A DNA stretch of 64,000 bases from Hydrogenophaga sp. (GTDB taxonomy: Bacteria > Pseudomonadota > Gammaproteobacteria > Burkholderiales > Burkholderiaceae_C). Of the stretch, positions 33,000 to 44,212 are shown in pieces. The notes below the pieces were generated by a model, which ran no database searches, was not told where the DNA came from, and saw only the letters and a program-made list of their open reading frames with translations. The DNA lies in NCBI RefSeq assembly GCF_018780075.1, contig NZ_JADMKB010000003.1, positions 62,001 through 126,000 on the forward strand, read 5' to 3'. How positions within the stretch are numbered: the first letter of the stretch is position 1; every line of letters starts with the position of its first letter. The position numbers and the translations under genes were made by a program.

Positions 33000-33965
33000 T
33001 CAGTGTGCTGATTTGCCACGCAGGCGGTTGAAGGCGTTGAACAGCATGACACACAACGCCCCCGCGATCAGGCCGGCCACGCCGCCCGCGAGGTTGTTGA
33101 CGATGCCTGCCATCCAGCCCAGGCCCTCAGCGAAATGTTCAACGGCGTGGCCGAGCGCGGGCACGCCGTGCAGCAGGATGCCGCCGCCCACCAGGAACAT
33201 GGCGGCGGTGCCGACCACCGAGAGGGTTTTCATGAGCCAGGGGGCGAAGGCCAGGATGCCGCGGCCGATGGCCTGTTGGGCGGCTGAGGCTTTGCGGGTC
33301 AGGTAGAGGCCCAGGTCGTCGAGTTTGACGATGCCACCGACCAACCCGTAGACGCCCAGGGTCATGATGATCGAGATGCCTACGAGCACGGCGACCTGGC
33401 GCGCGAAGTCGGCGTCGGCCACGGTGCCGAGCGTGATGACGATGATTTCGGCCGAGAGGATGAAGTCGGTGCGGATGGCGCCCTTGACCTTGTCTTTTTC
33501 AAACGCCACAAGGTCGACTTTTTGATCGCTCACGGCCTTGAGCAGCTCGGCGTGGTGGGCGTCGTCTTCGCTCTTCTTGTGGAAGAAGGCGTGCAGCAGC
33601 TTTTCGGCCCCTTCGAAGCAGAGAAACAGGCCACCGAGCATGAGCAGCGGCGTGATGGCCCAGGGCGCGACGGCGCTGATGAGCAGCGCCGCCGGCACGA
33701 GGATGGCTTTGTTGAGCAGCGAGCCTTTGGCCACGGCCCAGACCACGGGCAGCTCGCGGTCGGCGTTGACCCCGGTCACCTGCTGCGCGTTGAGCGCGAG
33801 GTCATCGCCCAGCACCCCCGCCGTCTTTTTGGCGGCCAGCTGGGTCATGGCGGCGACGTCGTCGGCGGCTGACATGCCCTGGCGGGCCGCGACCTTGGTC
33901 ATGACGGCGACGTCGTCGAGCAGGGTGGCGATGTCGTCGAGGAGTGCGAGAAGGCTGGAGGCCAT
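33000..33965 (-). CDS. DUF808 (YedI-like) inner-membrane protein
   Basis: A 321-residue membrane protein of the DUF808 family. It starts [29 protein letters not shown] (a repeated [15 protein letters not shown] segment), has [25 protein letters not shown] near 72, the [23 protein letters not shown] loop near 125 and five to six membrane helices. The function of YedI/DUF808 proteins is unknown. A single gene, 78 bases from the dioxygenase gene upstream of it on the same strand. Confidence 0.87.
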   Translation of the reverse strand: MASSLLALLDDIATLLDDVAVMTKVAARQGMSAADDVAAMTQLAAKKTAGVLGDDLALNAQQVTGVNADRELPVVWAVAKGSLLNKAILVPAALLISAVAPWAITPLLMLGGLFLCFEGAEKLLHAFFHKKSEDDAHHAELLKAVSDQKVDLVAFEKDKVKGAIRTDFILSAEIIVITLGTVADADFARQVAVLVGISIIMTLGVYGLVGGIVKLDDLGLYLTRKASAAQQAIGRGILAFAPWLMKTLSVVGTAAMFLVGGGILLHGVPALGHAVEHFAEGLGWMAGIVNNLAGGVAGLIAGALCVMLFNAFNRLRGKSAH

Positions 33966-34043
33966 GTTGGATAAGCTCGAAAATGAAACAGACAGCGAGA
34001 CTCTAGCAGCGCGGCGTTGTGGCTGCCGGCGGTAGGCCGACGC

Positions 34044-34862
34044 TCAGGCGATGGGCCAGACGTCGGGAAACAGGGGGTGTTCCATCGGCTCGCCGTCGGG
34101 CAGGACCGCGTCCAGGCCCGGAAACGGCGGCGAGGTGCGCCAGCGGCGCGGCGCATGCGTGGCGTCGTCGCCCAGATAGCGGGCAGAAAACACGCGGCGC
34201 CGTGCGCCGGGCCCGGTGCCGCTGCTGGCGTGCAGGCTGAGCATGTGAAAGGCCACGCAATCGCCGGGTTCCAGCGCCCAGGCCAGTTGCCGGTAGGTGT
34301 CGGGCTCGGCATCAATGGGGGGCAGTTCGGCCAGCGCGCCTTCGGGGAACCACCTGGCCTGCTGGTCGCGGAAGGTGCGCGGCATGTACCAGGTGCCGGC
34401 GTGCGAGCCAGCCACGAAGCGCAGCGTGCTGGCCAGCGGCACCGGATCGACCGGAATCCAGAAGCTGACGTTCTGCGTCCCGCCGACGTTGTAATACGGC
34501 TGGTCCTGGTGCCAGGGCGTGGGCTGGCGCGTGCCGGCTTCCTTGACCAGCAGGTGGTCGTGGTACAGGCGCACCGTGCGGCTTTGCATCAGCTGGGCGG
34601 CCAGGTGCGGCAGGGCCGAGTCCTTCAGGATGCGCTGGTAGTCCGGGTTGGCCTGCCAGGAGCAGAAGTCCTCGACAAAGCGGCCCGGATCATCCGGTTC
34701 GCTGGCCACCAGAGCCAGCGGGCTCAGGTGGACCAGGTTGTGCTCGATGCCCGCTTCCAGCGTGCGCAGGTCGTCGGCGTTGAGCACGCCCCGCAGCACC
34801 ACCGCGCCGTCGCGGGCGTAAGCATCGACGATCTCGGCGGGCAGCGCGTGTGGGCGGGCCAT
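34044..34862 (-). CDS. Phytanoyl-CoA-dioxygenase-family protein
   Basis: A 272-residue Fe(II)/2-oxoglutarate oxygenase of the PhyH family. The metal-binding HxD motif is in TPWHQDQPYYN near residue 115, and the distal His is in CVAFHMLSLHASSG near 200 with the Arg that holds 2-oxoglutarate close by. It hydroxylates an unknown small molecule. It starts 4 bases after the purL stop on the same strand, so it is probably read through from purL. No secretion signal. Confidence 0.85.
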   Translation of the reverse strand: MARPHALPAEIVDAYARDGAVVLRGVLNADDLRTLEAGIEHNLVHLSPLALVASEPDDPGRFVEDFCSWQANPDYQRILKDSALPHLAAQLMQSRTVRLYHDHLLVKEAGTRQPTPWHQDQPYYNVGGTQNVSFWIPVDPVPLASTLRFVAGSHAGTWYMPRTFRDQQARWFPEGALAELPPIDAEPDTYRQLAWALEPGDCVAFHMLSLHASSGTGPGARRRVFSARYLGDDATHAPRRWRTSPPFPGLDAVLPDGEPMEHPLFPDVWPIA

Positions 34863-34866
34863 ACGG

Positions 34867-37800
34867 TCAGCCGACGAACTTGCGGGCGTTGCGCCAGATG
34901 CGCATCCAGGGGCTGAGTTCGCTGCCGTTGCCACTGGTCCAGCTCATCTGGATGTTGCGGAACACGCGCTCGGGGTGCGGCATTATGGCCGTGAAGCGGC
35001 CGTCGGCCGTGGTCACCGCCGTCAGGCCAGCCGGGCTACCGTTCGGGTTGAACGGGTACTGCTCGGTCGCGGCGCCGGCGTTGTCCACAAAGCGCATGGC
35101 GGCAACCGCCTGCGCCGGGTTGCCGCGGTGCTTGAAGTTGGCAAAGCCCTCGCCGTGCGCCACGGCGATCGGCAGGCGGCTGCCGGCCATTCCCTGCAGG
35201 AACAGGCTGGGCGACTGCAGCACCTCGACCATGGACAGGCGCGCCTCGAAGCGCTCGCTCTGGTTGGTGGTGAAGCGCGGCCAGGCCTCGGCGCCGGGGA
35301 TGATGTCGGCCAGCTCGGCGAACATCTGGCAGCCGTTGCAGACGCCCAGGCCGAAGGTGTCGGCGCGGCCGAAGAAGCCCTGGAACTGCTCGGACAGCAG
35401 CGGGTTGAAGGTGATGCTGCGCGCCCAGCCGATGCCGGCGCCCAGCGTGTCGCCGTAGCTGAAACCGCCGCAGGCGACCACGCCCTTGAAGTCGGCCAGC
35501 TTGACCCGGCCCGACTGCAGGTCGGTCATGTGCACGTCGTACGCTTCAAAGCCGGCCTGGGTGAAGGCGTAGGCCATTTCCACGTGCGAGTTCACGCCCT
35601 GCTCGCGCAGGATCGCGACCTTGGGGCGGGTGAGGTGCAATGCGGGCGCGGAGAGGCCCTCACCCAGCGGGCGAGGGAGGAAGACGTGCAGGCCTGGATC
35701 GTCGGGCCGGCCAGCCGCCGCGTGCTCGGCGTCGGCGCAGGCCGGGTTGTCGCGCTGCTGGTTGATCTTCCAGCTCACGCTGTCCCAGACCTGGTGCAGG
35801 TCGAACAGGCTGGCGCTGAACACCGCCTTGGTGTCGCGCCAGACCTGCAGCTGGCCCTTGCCCACGTCGATGGACGAGGACGCCGGGCGGGTCTTGCCGA
35901 CGAAGTGGCTGTGCTTGGACAGGCCGTGTTCGCGCAGGGTCTGCATCACCACGTTGCGGTCTTCGGTCCTGACCTGCAGCAGCACGCCCAGCTCTTCGCT
36001 GAACAGGGCCTTGAGGGTGAGTTCTTCGCGGCGGGCGCTGACCTGCTGCGCCCAGTTCTTCGCGTCACCGCTGTCCATGCGGCTGTCGGAGATGCCGTCG
36101 CCTTCGGTGACCAGCATGTCCACGTTCAGCGACACGCCCACGTGGCCGGCAAAAGCCATTTCGGCCGCGGCGGCCAGCAGGCCACCGTCCGAACGGTCGT
36201 GGTAGGCCAGGATCTGGCCCTGGGCACGCAGCGCATTCACCGCGTTGACCAGGTTGATCAGGTCCTGCGGGCTGTCCAGGTCGGGCACCTCGTCGCCCGG
36301 CTGGCCCAGGGTCAGGCCCAGCACGCTGCCGCCCAGGCGGTTGCGGCCCTTGCCCAGGTCCACCAGCACCAGCGTGGTGTCGTCGATGTCGCGGTTGAGC
36401 TGCGGCGTGAGCGTGCCGCGCACGTCGGCCAGCGTGGCAAAGGCGGTGACGATCAGGCTCACCGGCGAAGTGACTTTCTTCTTCTCGCCGTCGGCGGTCC
36501 ACTGCGTGCGCATGGACAGGCTGTCCTTGCCCACCGGCACCGACACGTCCAGCGCAGGGCACAGTTCCATGCCAATGGCCTTGACGGTGGCGTACAGGTC
36601 GGCGTCTTCGCCGGGTTCGCCGCAGGCGGCCATCCAGTTGGCCGACAGCTTCACGCGCGGCAGCTCGATGGGCGCGGCCAGCAGGTTGGTGATGGCCTCG
36701 GCGACGGCCATGCGGCCCGATGCCGCGGCGTTGATCGAAGCCAACGGCGTGCGCTCGCCCATGGACATGGCCTCGCCGGCGAACCCGGCGTAGTCGGCCA
36801 GGGTCACGGCGCAGTCGGCCACCGGCACCTGCCAGGGGCCGACCATCTGGTCGCGGTGGCTCAGGCCACCCACGGTGCGGTCGCCGATGGTGACCAGGAA
36901 GCGCTTGGACGCCACGGTCGGGTGGCTCAGCACGTCGATCACTGCCTTTTCCAGCGACACGCCGGTGAGGTCCATGGGCTTGAACTCCCGCTGCACGGTC
37001 TTCACGTCGCGGTGCATCTTGGGCGGCTTGCCCAGCAGCACGTCCATGGGCATGTCCACGGGCGATTCGTTGCCTTCATCGACCAGCGACAGATGCCGCT
37101 CTTCGGTCGCGACACCGACGACGGAGAACGGGCAGCGCTCTCGCTCGCAGAAGGCCTTGAACTGCTCCAGCGACTCGGGCGCGATGGCCAGCACGTAGCG
37201 TTCCTGGCTCTCGTTGCACCAGATTTCCTTGGGCGCCAGGCCGCTCTCTTCCAGCGGCACGGCGCGCAGGTCGAAGCGCGCGCCCCGGCCAGCGTCGTTG
37301 GTCAGCTCGGGGAAGGCGTTGGACAGGCCGCCCGCGCCCACGTCGTGGATGAACAGCACGGGGTTCTTGTCACCCTGCGCCCAGCAGTGGTTGATGACCT
37401 CCTGCGCGCGGCGCTCGATCTCGGGGTTGCCGCGCTGCACGCTGTCGAAGTCCAGCGAGGCGGCGTTGGTGCCGGTGGCCATGGAGCTGGCGGCGCCGCC
37501 GCCCATGCCGATCTTCATGCCCGGGCCGCCGAGCTGGATCAGCAGCGAACCGGCCGGGAAGTCGATCTTCTTCGTTTGCGTCGCGTCGATCTGGCCCAGG
37601 CCGCCCGCGATCATGATGGGCTTGTGGTAGCCGCGGGTCACGCCGCCCACGTCCTGCTCGTACTCGCGGAAATAGCCCAGCAGGTTCGGACGGCCGAACT
37701 CGTTGTTGAACGCCGCGCCGCCCAGCGGACCCTCGGTCATGATCTGCAGCGGGCTGGCGATGTGCTCGGGCTTGCCGCCCGGCTGGTCGGTCAAACCGCC

Positions 37801-38874
37801 CCAGAGTTTGGAGACGGTGAAGCCGGTCAGGCCGGCCTTGGGCTTGGAGCCGCGGCCGGTCGCGCCCTCGTCGCGGATCTCGCCGCCCGCGCCGGTGGAT
37901 GCACCGGGGAACGGGGAGATCGCGGTCGGGTGGTTGTGGGTTTCCACCTTCATCAGCACGTGGTGCGTGGCTGTTTCTGCCGCATAGGCGGGCGAGGCCT
38001 CACCGCCCGCGCGCGCCACGAAACGTTCGACCACGCTGCCTTCCATGATGGAGGCGTTGTCCGAATACGCCACCACCGTGTGCTGGGGCGCGAGCAGGTG
38101 GGTGTGGCGGATCATGCCGAACAGGCTCTTGTCCTGCGCCACGCCGTCGATGGTGAACTGCGCGTTGAAGATCTTGTGGCGGCAGTGCTCGCTGTTGGCC
38201 TGCGCGAACATCATCAGCTCGACGTCGGTCGGGTTGCGCTTGAGACCGTTGAAGGCGTTGACCAGGTAGTCAATCTCGTCATCGGCCAGGGCCAGGCCCC
38301 AGGCGATGTTGGCTTTTTCCAGCGCGGTGCGACCGCCGACCAGCACGTCCACATGCGCCATGGGCTCGGGGTGCAGTTCGGTGAACAGAGCCTCGGCCTG
38401 GCGGCGCTCGGTGGTCACGGCCTCGGTCATGCGGTCGTGCAGCACGTCGGCCACGGCGCGCAGCTGCTCGGGGCTCAGGCTGGCCTTGCCCAGCAGGCCA
38501 CTCTTCAAGCCGATGCGGAATTCAACCAGGCGCTCGACGCGGTGCAGCGCCAGACCGCAGTTGTGCGCGATGTCCGTGGCCTTGGACGCCCAGGGCGACA
38601 CGGTGCCCAGGCGCGGCATCACCAGCAGCGCCGGTGCACCGGCCTTCTCAAGGGCCAGGTGCGCCTCGGTGGCGGGCTCGCCGTAGGTCATGAGCTGGCC
38701 CACGCGCTCCAGCGTGGCGGCGTCGGGCTCGGCGTCGAACGACGCCAGGTGCACGAAACGGGCCGAAATGCCGTTGATCTTGTCGGAAACCGCTTGCAGG
38801 CGGGGCAGGAGTTGCTGGACTTTGAAGTCGCTGACGGCGTTGCCGCCTTCGAAGAAGCGCAGGAGCAGGGTCAC
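34867..38874 (-). CDS. purL: Phosphoribosylformylglycinamidine synthase
   Basis: A 1335-residue single-chain FGAM synthase of the large proteobacterial type: N-terminal PurS-like domain, tandem AIRS/PurM-like halves ([20 protein letters not shown] near residue 300; [23 protein letters not shown] near 440) and a glutaminase ([19 protein letters not shown], nucleophile Cys in [13 protein letters not shown], His/Glu in PHPERVFR). It converts FGAR, Gln and ATP to FGAM in purine synthesis. A GTG at 38874 gives the family start ([10 protein letters not shown]); a longer frame reaches 38907 without family support. A hairpin repeat lies between it and the porin-like gene upstream. Confidence 0.95.
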   Translation of the reverse strand: MTLLLRFFEGGNAVSDFKVQQLLPRLQAVSDKINGISARFVHLASFDAEPDAATLERVGQLMTYGEPATEAHLALEKAGAPALLVMPRLGTVSPWASKATDIAHNCGLALHRVERLVEFRIGLKSGLLGKASLSPEQLRAVADVLHDRMTEAVTTERRQAEALFTELHPEPMAHVDVLVGGRTALEKANIAWGLALADDEIDYLVNAFNGLKRNPTDVELMMFAQANSEHCRHKIFNAQFTIDGVAQDKSLFGMIRHTHLLAPQHTVVAYSDNASIMEGSVVERFVARAGGEASPAYAAETATHHVLMKVETHNHPTAISPFPGASTGAGGEIRDEGATGRGSKPKAGLTGFTVSKLWGGLTDQPGGKPEHIASPLQIMTEGPLGGAAFNNEFGRPNLLGYFREYEQDVGGVTRGYHKPIMIAGGLGQIDATQTKKIDFPAGSLLIQLGGPGMKIGMGGGAASSMATGTNAASLDFDSVQRGNPEIERRAQEVINHCWAQGDKNPVLFIHDVGAGGLSNAFPELTNDAGRGARFDLRAVPLEESGLAPKEIWCNESQERYVLAIAPESLEQFKAFCERERCPFSVVGVATEERHLSLVDEGNESPVDMPMDVLLGKPPKMHRDVKTVQREFKPMDLTGVSLEKAVIDVLSHPTVASKRFLVTIGDRTVGGLSHRDQMVGPWQVPVADCAVTLADYAGFAGEAMSMGERTPLASINAAASGRMAVAEAITNLLAAPIELPRVKLSANWMAACGEPGEDADLYATVKAIGMELCPALDVSVPVGKDSLSMRTQWTADGEKKKVTSPVSLIVTAFATLADVRGTLTPQLNRDIDDTTLVLVDLGKGRNRLGGSVLGLTLGQPGDEVPDLDSPQDLINLVNAVNALRAQGQILAYHDRSDGGLLAAAAEMAFAGHVGVSLNVDMLVTEGDGISDSRMDSGDAKNWAQQVSARREELTLKALFSEELGVLLQVRTEDRNVVMQTLREHGLSKHSHFVGKTRPASSSIDVGKGQLQVWRDTKAVFSASLFDLHQVWDSVSWKINQQRDNPACADAEHAAAGRPDDPGLHVFLPRPLGEGLSAPALHLTRPKVAILREQGVNSHVEMAYAFTQAGFEAYDVHMTDLQSGRVKLADFKGVVACGGFSYGDTLGAGIGWARSITFNPLLSEQFQGFFGRADTFGLGVCNGCQMFAELADIIPGAEAWPRFTTNQSERFEARLSMVEVLQSPSLFLQGMAGSRLPIAVAHGEGFANFKHRGNPAQAVAAMRFVDNAGAATEQYPFNPNGSPAGLTAVTTADGRFTAIMPHPERVFRNIQMSWTSGNGSELSPWMRIWRNARKFVG

Positions 38875-38996
38875 GGTGGGTGGCCTTGGGGCTGGCGGGC
38901 GCCACATGCAGATGCAGGCCCGGGGGATGGGTGGAAACCCGGAATTTTACCCGGGGCGCCCTGCCGGATTGCAACAGAGCCCCGATCACCAGGCCA

Positions 38997-39067
38997 GCGC
39001 GGAACCGGCTTCGCCGGGCCGCTGCTGGCGCCCCTTGGGGGGTGACGCGCAGCGGCGCGGGGGGAGC
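38997..39067. repeat. GC-rich hairpin repeat, copy A
   Basis: Begins GCGGAACCGGCTTCGCCGG, then a CCCCTTGGGGGG hairpin, then GGTGACGCGCAGCGGCGCGGGGGG. The same order of blocks occurs at 53211-53284. It lies 7 bases after the stop of the outer-membrane protein gene, so it may also end that transcript. This kind of repeat is common between genes in Comamonadaceae. Confidence 0.65.
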
Positions 39068-39074
39068 GTCAGAG

Positions 39075-39725
39075 TCAGAACTGATACCCGACGCTCACCT
39101 TGATCACCGGCAGCACCCTCGCGCTGTTCAGGTCGTCCTGCACCTTGCGTTCTTCGGCCGCGATGGCCGCGGATGCGCCCGGCTGGGCCAGCAGACCGCC
39201 CGAGCCCACCAGCGACACCTTGGGCTTGCCGATCGACACGCCCAGGTCCAGACCGAAGGTCCAGCCGGGCTCGTTGAAGCGGCCGTGGCCCCAGCCCACG
39301 CCCACGTAAGGCATGTTGTCCGGGTACTTGATGTTGGCCCGCAGCGAGTTGCCCGCCGCATCGAACCGCTGACCATCAATGGTCACCGAGCCGTTCGTGG
39401 CCTGGGCGTCCAGCGCCGCCGCCGAGCCGCCAAACGTCACGCCACCCACCAGGCGGAAGGTGCCCAGGAACGGGCGGAAGTCGGCGAACACGCCGTTGCC
39501 CTTGAGTTTCAGGTCGCCCTTGTAGGTGATCTGGTCTTCGGTGTAGGTGTCGGACTCGGTCAGGCTGGCCAGCTCGCCGCGCAGGCCGAAGGCCGGGCCG
39601 ATGGGCAGGTTCAGGCCGACGCCGAGGCCGCCCGTGCCGGCCACGCCGTACACGCCCACACCTTGTGCCATGGCTGAGCCGGACAACAGCGCCAGAGACA
39701 ACCCCACGGTATGCAGCTTATTCAT
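39075..39725 (-). CDS. Small outer-membrane beta-barrel protein
   Basis: A 216-residue exported protein. Signal peptide LSLALLSGSAMAQ (cut near residue 21), then eight or so alternating strands with Gly/aromatic pattern: VGVYGVAGTGGLGVGLNLP, GVFADFRPFLGTFRLVGGV, NMPYVGVGWGH and a C-terminal strand ending in VGYQF, the Phe-terminated signature recognised by the BAM complex. Similar to OmpW/opacity-like small barrels, but no specific family is claimed. ATG at 39725 follows the divergent region shared with map. Confidence 0.8.
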   Translation of the reverse strand: MNKLHTVGLSLALLSGSAMAQGVGVYGVAGTGGLGVGLNLPIGPAFGLRGELASLTESDTYTEDQITYKGDLKLKGNGVFADFRPFLGTFRLVGGVTFGGSAAALDAQATNGSVTIDGQRFDAAGNSLRANIKYPDNMPYVGVGWGHGRFNEPGWTFGLDLGVSIGKPKVSLVGSGGLLAQPGASAAIAAEERKVQDDLNSARVLPVIKVSVGYQF

Positions 39726-39804
39726 CGCAAACGCCTCACTTGAGTGTTGAAAGTGGGCGAGTATAGGGAGACACACCCTGAAACGACCCTGTATTGACCC
39801 TTCG

Positions 39805-39833
39805 TTTCAAACCGTTTCGCGCCGCGGGATAAT
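39805..39833 (+). promoter_or_regulatory. Sigma70-like promoter very close to the map start codon
   Basis: TTTCAA at 39805-39810 and GATAAT at 39828-39833 are 17 bases apart. The likely transcript start (about 39840) would fall at or just before the ATG at 39842, and no ribosome binding site is present, which suggests a leaderless transcript. Confidence 0.4.
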
Positions 39834-39841
39834 TGCGCCCC

Positions 39842-40663
39842 ATGAGCATCACCTACAAAGACGAAGCCGGCATCGCCGGCATGCGCACGGCCTGCCGTCT
39901 GGCCTCCGAAGTGCTGGATTTCCTCACGCCCCACATCCAGCCCGGCGTGACCACCCTCGAGATCGACCGCCTGTCCGCCGACTACATGAAGCAGCAGGGC
40001 ACGCGTTCGGCCACCATCGGCTACCAGCCCAGTGGCTACCCGCCCTACCCCGGCCACCTCTGCACCTCGATCAACCAGGTCGTGTGCCACGGCATCCCGA
40101 ACGAGAAACCGCTGAAGAAAGGCGACATCCTCAACGTCGACGTCACCGTGATCACGCCCGAAGGCTGGTACGGCGACAACAGCCGCATGTTCCTGATCGG
40201 TGGCGAAGCGGCCTGCAGCGTGCAGGCGCGGCGCCTCTCCCTGGTGACCTTCGAGGCCATGTGGAAAGGCATCGTGATGGTCAAGCCCGGCGTGCGCCTG
40301 GGTGACATCGGCCACGCGATCCAGACCTTTGCCGAGGGCAACGGCTACACGGTGGTGCGCGAGTTCTGCGGCCACGGCATCGGCCAGCGTTTCCACGAAG
40401 AACCGCAGGTGCTGCACTACGGCCGCCCCGGCACGATGGAAGAGCTCAAGCCCGGCATGACCTTCACCATCGAGCCCATGATCAACGCCGGCAAGCGCGA
40501 CATCAAGGAAATGGGCGACGGCTGGACCATCGTCACCAAGGACCGCTCGCTGTCCGCCCAGTGGGAACACACCATCCTCGTCACGCCCACCGGCTACGAG
40601 GTGTTGACACTGTCGGCCGGCAGCCCGCCGCTGCCGGCGTTCGTCACCACCACCAGCTGCTGA
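39842..40663 (+). CDS. map: Methionine aminopeptidase type I
   Basis: A 273-residue metalloprotease that removes the N-terminal Met. All metal ligands are visible: Asp in NVDVTVI near 100, Asp in GDNSRMF near 112, His in GHGIGQRFHEEP near 175, Glu in TIEPM near 210 and Glu in WEHT near 242. Usual length for the bacterial type I enzyme with a short C-terminal extension (AFVTTTSC). The ATG at 39842 is used because the three codons upstream have no signal. glnD follows after 15 bases, the standard Burkholderiales map-glnD order. Confidence 0.94.
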   Translation: MSITYKDEAGIAGMRTACRLASEVLDFLTPHIQPGVTTLEIDRLSADYMKQQGTRSATIGYQPSGYPPYPGHLCTSINQVVCHGIPNEKPLKKGDILNVDVTVITPEGWYGDNSRMFLIGGEAACSVQARRLSLVTFEAMWKGIVMVKPGVRLGDIGHAIQTFAEGNGYTVVREFCGHGIGQRFHEEPQVLHYGRPGTMEELKPGMTFTIEPMINAGKRDIKEMGDGWTIVTKDRSLSAQWEHTILVTPTGYEVLTLSAGSPPLPAFVTTTSC

Positions 40664-40678
40664 ACCGGGAGACCGCGC

Positions 40679-43375
40679 ATGGGTGACGCCAAAGGCGAAA
40701 TCGGCGCCCTGCGCCTGCAGTACCGCAGCGACAAGGCCGCGCTGCTGGCGAACCTGGGCTTGCAGGGGTCGGCCACCCGCGGTGTGCGGCAGGCGCTGCA
40801 GCAGCTGGCGCGCCTGACCGACCAGACCTTGCGCAAGCTCTGGGACACGGCCGGCTTCGGCCCGGGGTTCGCGCTGATCGCCGTGGGCGGCTACGGCCGC
40901 GGCGAGCTCTTTCCCAACTCCGATGTGGACGTGCTGGTGCTGCTGCCGGACGGGGCCTCGCCCGAGACCGACGCCACCCTCAAGGAGCGCATCGAGGGCT
41001 TCATCGGCTCGTGCTGGGACGTGGGTCTGGAAATCGGGTCCAGCGTGCGCAACGCCACCGAGTGCGTGGACGAAGCGAGCCGCGACGTGACGGTGCAGAC
41101 CTCGTTGCTCGAATGCCGTCTCATCACGGGGTCCAGGCCGCAGTTTAACGCCCTCGTCAACCAGCTCGGCGAGGCCATGGACCCCAAGGCCTTCTTCGTG
41201 GCGAAGACGCTGGAGATGCGCCAGCGCCACAACAAGTTCGAGAACACGCCCTACTCGCTGGAGCCCAACTGCAAAGAGTCGCCCGGCGGCCTGCGCGACC
41301 TGCAGATCATCCTCTGGGTGGCCAACGCCGCGGGGCTGGGCCGCAGCTGGGACGAGCTCGCCCGCAAGGGCCTGGCCACGCCGCTGGAGGCGCGCCAGAT
41401 CAAGGCCAACGAGGCGCTGCTCAGCCTGATCCGCGCGCGCCTGCACCTGCTGGCCAACCGGCGCGAAGACCGGCTGGTGTTCGACCTGCAGACCGCGGTG
41501 GCCGAATCGTTTGGCTACAAGGCGGAAGTGCCGGCGGTGATCACCTCGGGCGGTGCGCAGGCGATGCCCACCGTGCGCATGGCGCGCCGCGCCAGCGAAC
41601 AGCTGATGAAGCGCTACTACTGGGCGGCCAAGGCCGTGACCCAGCTCAACCAGATCCTGTTGCTCAACATCGAAGAGCGTCTCAACAGCGACGAGATGGG
41701 CGTGGACCGCATGCGCCCGATCAACGAACGCTTCTTCGACAAGGCCGGCATGCTGGAGGTCTCCAGCGACCACCTGTATGTGCAACAACCGCACGCGATC
41801 CTGGAGACCTTCCTGCTCTACCAGACCACGGTGGGCATCAAGGGGCTCTCGGCGCGCACGCTGCGCGCGCTGTACAACGCGCGGCCGGTCATGAACGCGA
41901 AGTTCCGTGCCGACCCGGCCAACCGCGCCATGTTCATGCGGATCCTGCAGCAGAACGACGGCATCACGCACGCCATGCGCCTGATGAACCAGACCTCGGT
42001 GCTGGGGCGTTACCTCTGGGTGTTCCGCCACATCGTGGGGCAGATGCAGCACGACCTGTTCCACGTCTACACCGTGGACCAGCACATCCTGATGGTGCTG
42101 CGCAACGTGCGCCGCTTCTTCATCGCCGAGCACTCGCACGAGTACCCGTTCTGCTCGCAGCTGGCGGCCGGCTGGGACAAGCCCTGGATCTTCTACATCG
42201 CGGCCATCTTTCACGACATCGCCAAGGGCCGGGGCGGCGACCACTCCGACCTCGGCGCCAAGGACGTGCGCGTTTTCTGTCGCCAGCACGGGATCGACCG
42301 GGAAGACACCAAGCTGATCGAGTTTCTGGTGTCCGAGCACCTGACCATGAGCCGCATGGCGCAGAAGGAAGACCTGAGCGACCCGGACGTGATCAATGCC
42401 TTTGCGAAACGCGTGGGCAACGAGCGTTACCTCACCGCCCTGTACCTGCTCACCGTGGCCGACATCCGGGGCACCAGCCCCAAGGTCTGGAACGCCTGGA
42501 AGGGCAAGCTGCTCGAAGACCTGTACCGCTACACCCTGCGCGCGCTCGGTGGCCGAGCACCCGACCCGGACGCTGTGGTCGAGTCGCGCAAGCGCGAGGC
42601 CCTGTCGATGCTCGCGCTGCACGCCCTGCCCCACCTGGCGCACAAGGCGCTGTGGGACACGCTGGACGTGGGCTATTTCATGCGCCACCAGGCTGACGAA
42701 ATCGCCTGGCACACCCGGGTGCTCACGCGCCAGATCGCGATCAACGCGCGCGCCGAGACGACGCCCCCCGATCCGGCGGCGCCTGCCGAGCCCGACGCCG
42801 CCATCGTGCGCGCCCGCCTCTCCCCCGAGGGTGAAGGCCTGCAGGTGCTGGTGTACGCACCCGACCAGAACGACCTGTTCGCGCGCATCTGCGGCTACTT
42901 CGACAACGCCGGCTTCAGCATCCTGGACGCGCGCATCCACACCACCATGACCGGCCATGCGCTCGACACCTTCCAGGTCGTGGCACCCACGCTGTCGGAC
43001 CACTACCGTGAGCTGATCGCGATGGTGGAGAAGAACCTGGCCGGCACGATCGACCAGCACGGACCGCTGCCCCCGCCCAGCAAGGGCCGCCTGTCGCGCC
43101 GGGTGAAAAGTTTCCCGATCACACCGCGCGTGGACCTGCGTCCCGACGAAAAGGCCCAGCGCTGGCTACTGAGCGTCTCGGCCAGCGACCGTGCCGGTCT
43201 GCTCTATTGCATCTCTCGCGTGCTCGCGCGCCATGAGATCAGCGTGCAGCTGGCCAAGGTCACGACGCTGGGCGAGCGGGTGGAGGACACCTTCCTGATC
43301 TGCGGGCGCGAGCTGCAGATGAACAAGCGCCAGATCGAGATCGAGACGGAGTTGCTGGAGATCCTGGAGGGCTGA
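40679..43375 (+). CDS. glnD: [Protein-PII] uridylyltransferase/uridylyl-removing enzyme
   Basis: An 898-residue nitrogen sensor. Nucleotidyltransferase domain with [20 protein letters not shown] near residue 70-90; the GlnD/PII-linking helical domain; an HD phosphohydrolase domain ([14 protein letters not shown] near 460, [17 protein letters not shown] near 512); and two C-terminal ACT domains, from about 720 and 825 ([21 protein letters not shown]). It adds UMP to PII proteins when glutamine is low and removes it when glutamine is high. Start shared by the family and positioned 15 bases after map. Confidence 0.96.
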   Translation: MGDAKGEIGALRLQYRSDKAALLANLGLQGSATRGVRQALQQLARLTDQTLRKLWDTAGFGPGFALIAVGGYGRGELFPNSDVDVLVLLPDGASPETDATLKERIEGFIGSCWDVGLEIGSSVRNATECVDEASRDVTVQTSLLECRLITGSRPQFNALVNQLGEAMDPKAFFVAKTLEMRQRHNKFENTPYSLEPNCKESPGGLRDLQIILWVANAAGLGRSWDELARKGLATPLEARQIKANEALLSLIRARLHLLANRREDRLVFDLQTAVAESFGYKAEVPAVITSGGAQAMPTVRMARRASEQLMKRYYWAAKAVTQLNQILLLNIEERLNSDEMGVDRMRPINERFFDKAGMLEVSSDHLYVQQPHAILETFLLYQTTVGIKGLSARTLRALYNARPVMNAKFRADPANRAMFMRILQQNDGITHAMRLMNQTSVLGRYLWVFRHIVGQMQHDLFHVYTVDQHILMVLRNVRRFFIAEHSHEYPFCSQLAAGWDKPWIFYIAAIFHDIAKGRGGDHSDLGAKDVRVFCRQHGIDREDTKLIEFLVSEHLTMSRMAQKEDLSDPDVINAFAKRVGNERYLTALYLLTVADIRGTSPKVWNAWKGKLLEDLYRYTLRALGGRAPDPDAVVESRKREALSMLALHALPHLAHKALWDTLDVGYFMRHQADEIAWHTRVLTRQIAINARAETTPPDPAAPAEPDAAIVRARLSPEGEGLQVLVYAPDQNDLFARICGYFDNAGFSILDARIHTTMTGHALDTFQVVAPTLSDHYRELIAMVEKNLAGTIDQHGPLPPPSKGRLSRRVKSFPITPRVDLRPDEKAQRWLLSVSASDRAGLLYCISRVLARHEISVQLAKVTTLGERVEDTFLICGRELQMNKRQIEIETELLEILEG

Positions 43376-43420
43376 ACGCCCTCCGGCGCACGGCCCATTC
43401 AACCCACCCGGAAACCTCTC

Positions 43421-44197
43421 ATGGACCTCGGACTGCAAGGCAAGCGTGTGCTGATCACCGGGGGGAGCAAAGGGGTGGGCCTGGCCTGTGCCCGCGCTTT
43501 CCTGGCCGAAGGCGCCCACGTTGCCCTCGTTTCGCGCTCACAGGCCCACCTGGACGCGGCCCGGGCTTCGCTGGGTGACGCCTTCACCGTGGCGGCCGAC
43601 CTGATCGACCCGGAGGCCGCGGCGCACATGGTGCGCGAGGTCGAAGCCGGTTTCGGCCCCATCGACATCCTGGTCAACAGCGCCGGCGCGGCCTTGCGCA
43701 CCAGCGCCGAAGCCCTCACGCCGGCCGCCTGGCGCGCCGCGATGGACGCCAAGTTTTTCAGCTACATCCACGTCATCGACCCGGTGGTCAAGCTCATGGC
43801 CGCGCGGGGCGCCGGCGTCATCGTGAACATCATCGGCAACGGCGGCAAGGTCCCCACACCCGTCCACCTGGCCGGTGGCGCCGCCAACGCCGCCCTGATG
43901 CTGGCCACCGCGGGCCTGGCCCACACCTACGCCCCGCGCGGCGTGCGCGTGGTCGGGCTGAACCCGGGCCTGACCAACACCGAGCGCGTGTCCGAGGGCC
44001 TGAAGGTGGAGGCCCAGCGGGCCGGCATCACCGAGCAGCAGGCGCTGGAACAGGCCGTCAGCCGCCTCGCCATGGGGCGCCTGGCCGAGCCCGACGAAAT
44101 CGCCGGCATCGTGGTCTTCGCTGCCTCGGCCCAGGGCACCTACCTCACCGGCGCCAACATCACGGTGGATGGTGCCTCGTCGCCCACCGTGGTCTGA
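43421..44197 (+). CDS. Short-chain dehydrogenase/reductase-like protein lacking catalytic Tyr and Lys
   Basis: A 258-residue Rossmann-fold protein of the SDR superfamily. NAD(P) motif TGGSKGVG at residues 13-20 and NSAGA near 86 are intact. The region that should hold Ser and YxxxK reads NIIGNGGKVPTPVHLAGGAANAAL: the Ser position is Gly/Asn, the Tyr is His149 and the Lys is Gly153. The rest of the fold and the C-terminal YLTGANITVDGASSP are normal. It may bind a nucleotide without normal SDR chemistry, or use another mechanism; related proteins with the HLAGGAANA sequence occur in Burkholderiales to my knowledge. Follows glnD by 45 bases. Confidence 0.82.
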   Translation: MDLGLQGKRVLITGGSKGVGLACARAFLAEGAHVALVSRSQAHLDAARASLGDAFTVAADLIDPEAAAHMVREVEAGFGPIDILVNSAGAALRTSAEALTPAAWRAAMDAKFFSYIHVIDPVVKLMAARGAGVIVNIIGNGGKVPTPVHLAGGAANAALMLATAGLAHTYAPRGVRVVGLNPGLTNTERVSEGLKVEAQRAGITEQQALEQAVSRLAMGRLAEPDEIAGIVVFAASAQGTYLTGANITVDGASSPTVV

Positions 44198-44212
44198 GTC
44201 TCCAGAGGCCGA

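Noticed and set aside
34975-39045. Very long open frame (over 1300 codons) on the plus strand opposite purL
   Set aside because: It is the antisense of purL; its translation is rich in His, Gln, Arg and Gly repeats without any domain, as expected for high-GC antisense frames.
39722-43060. Long minus-strand open frame opposite map and glnD
   Set aside because: Antisense of clearly assigned map and glnD; His/Val/Gln-biased product.
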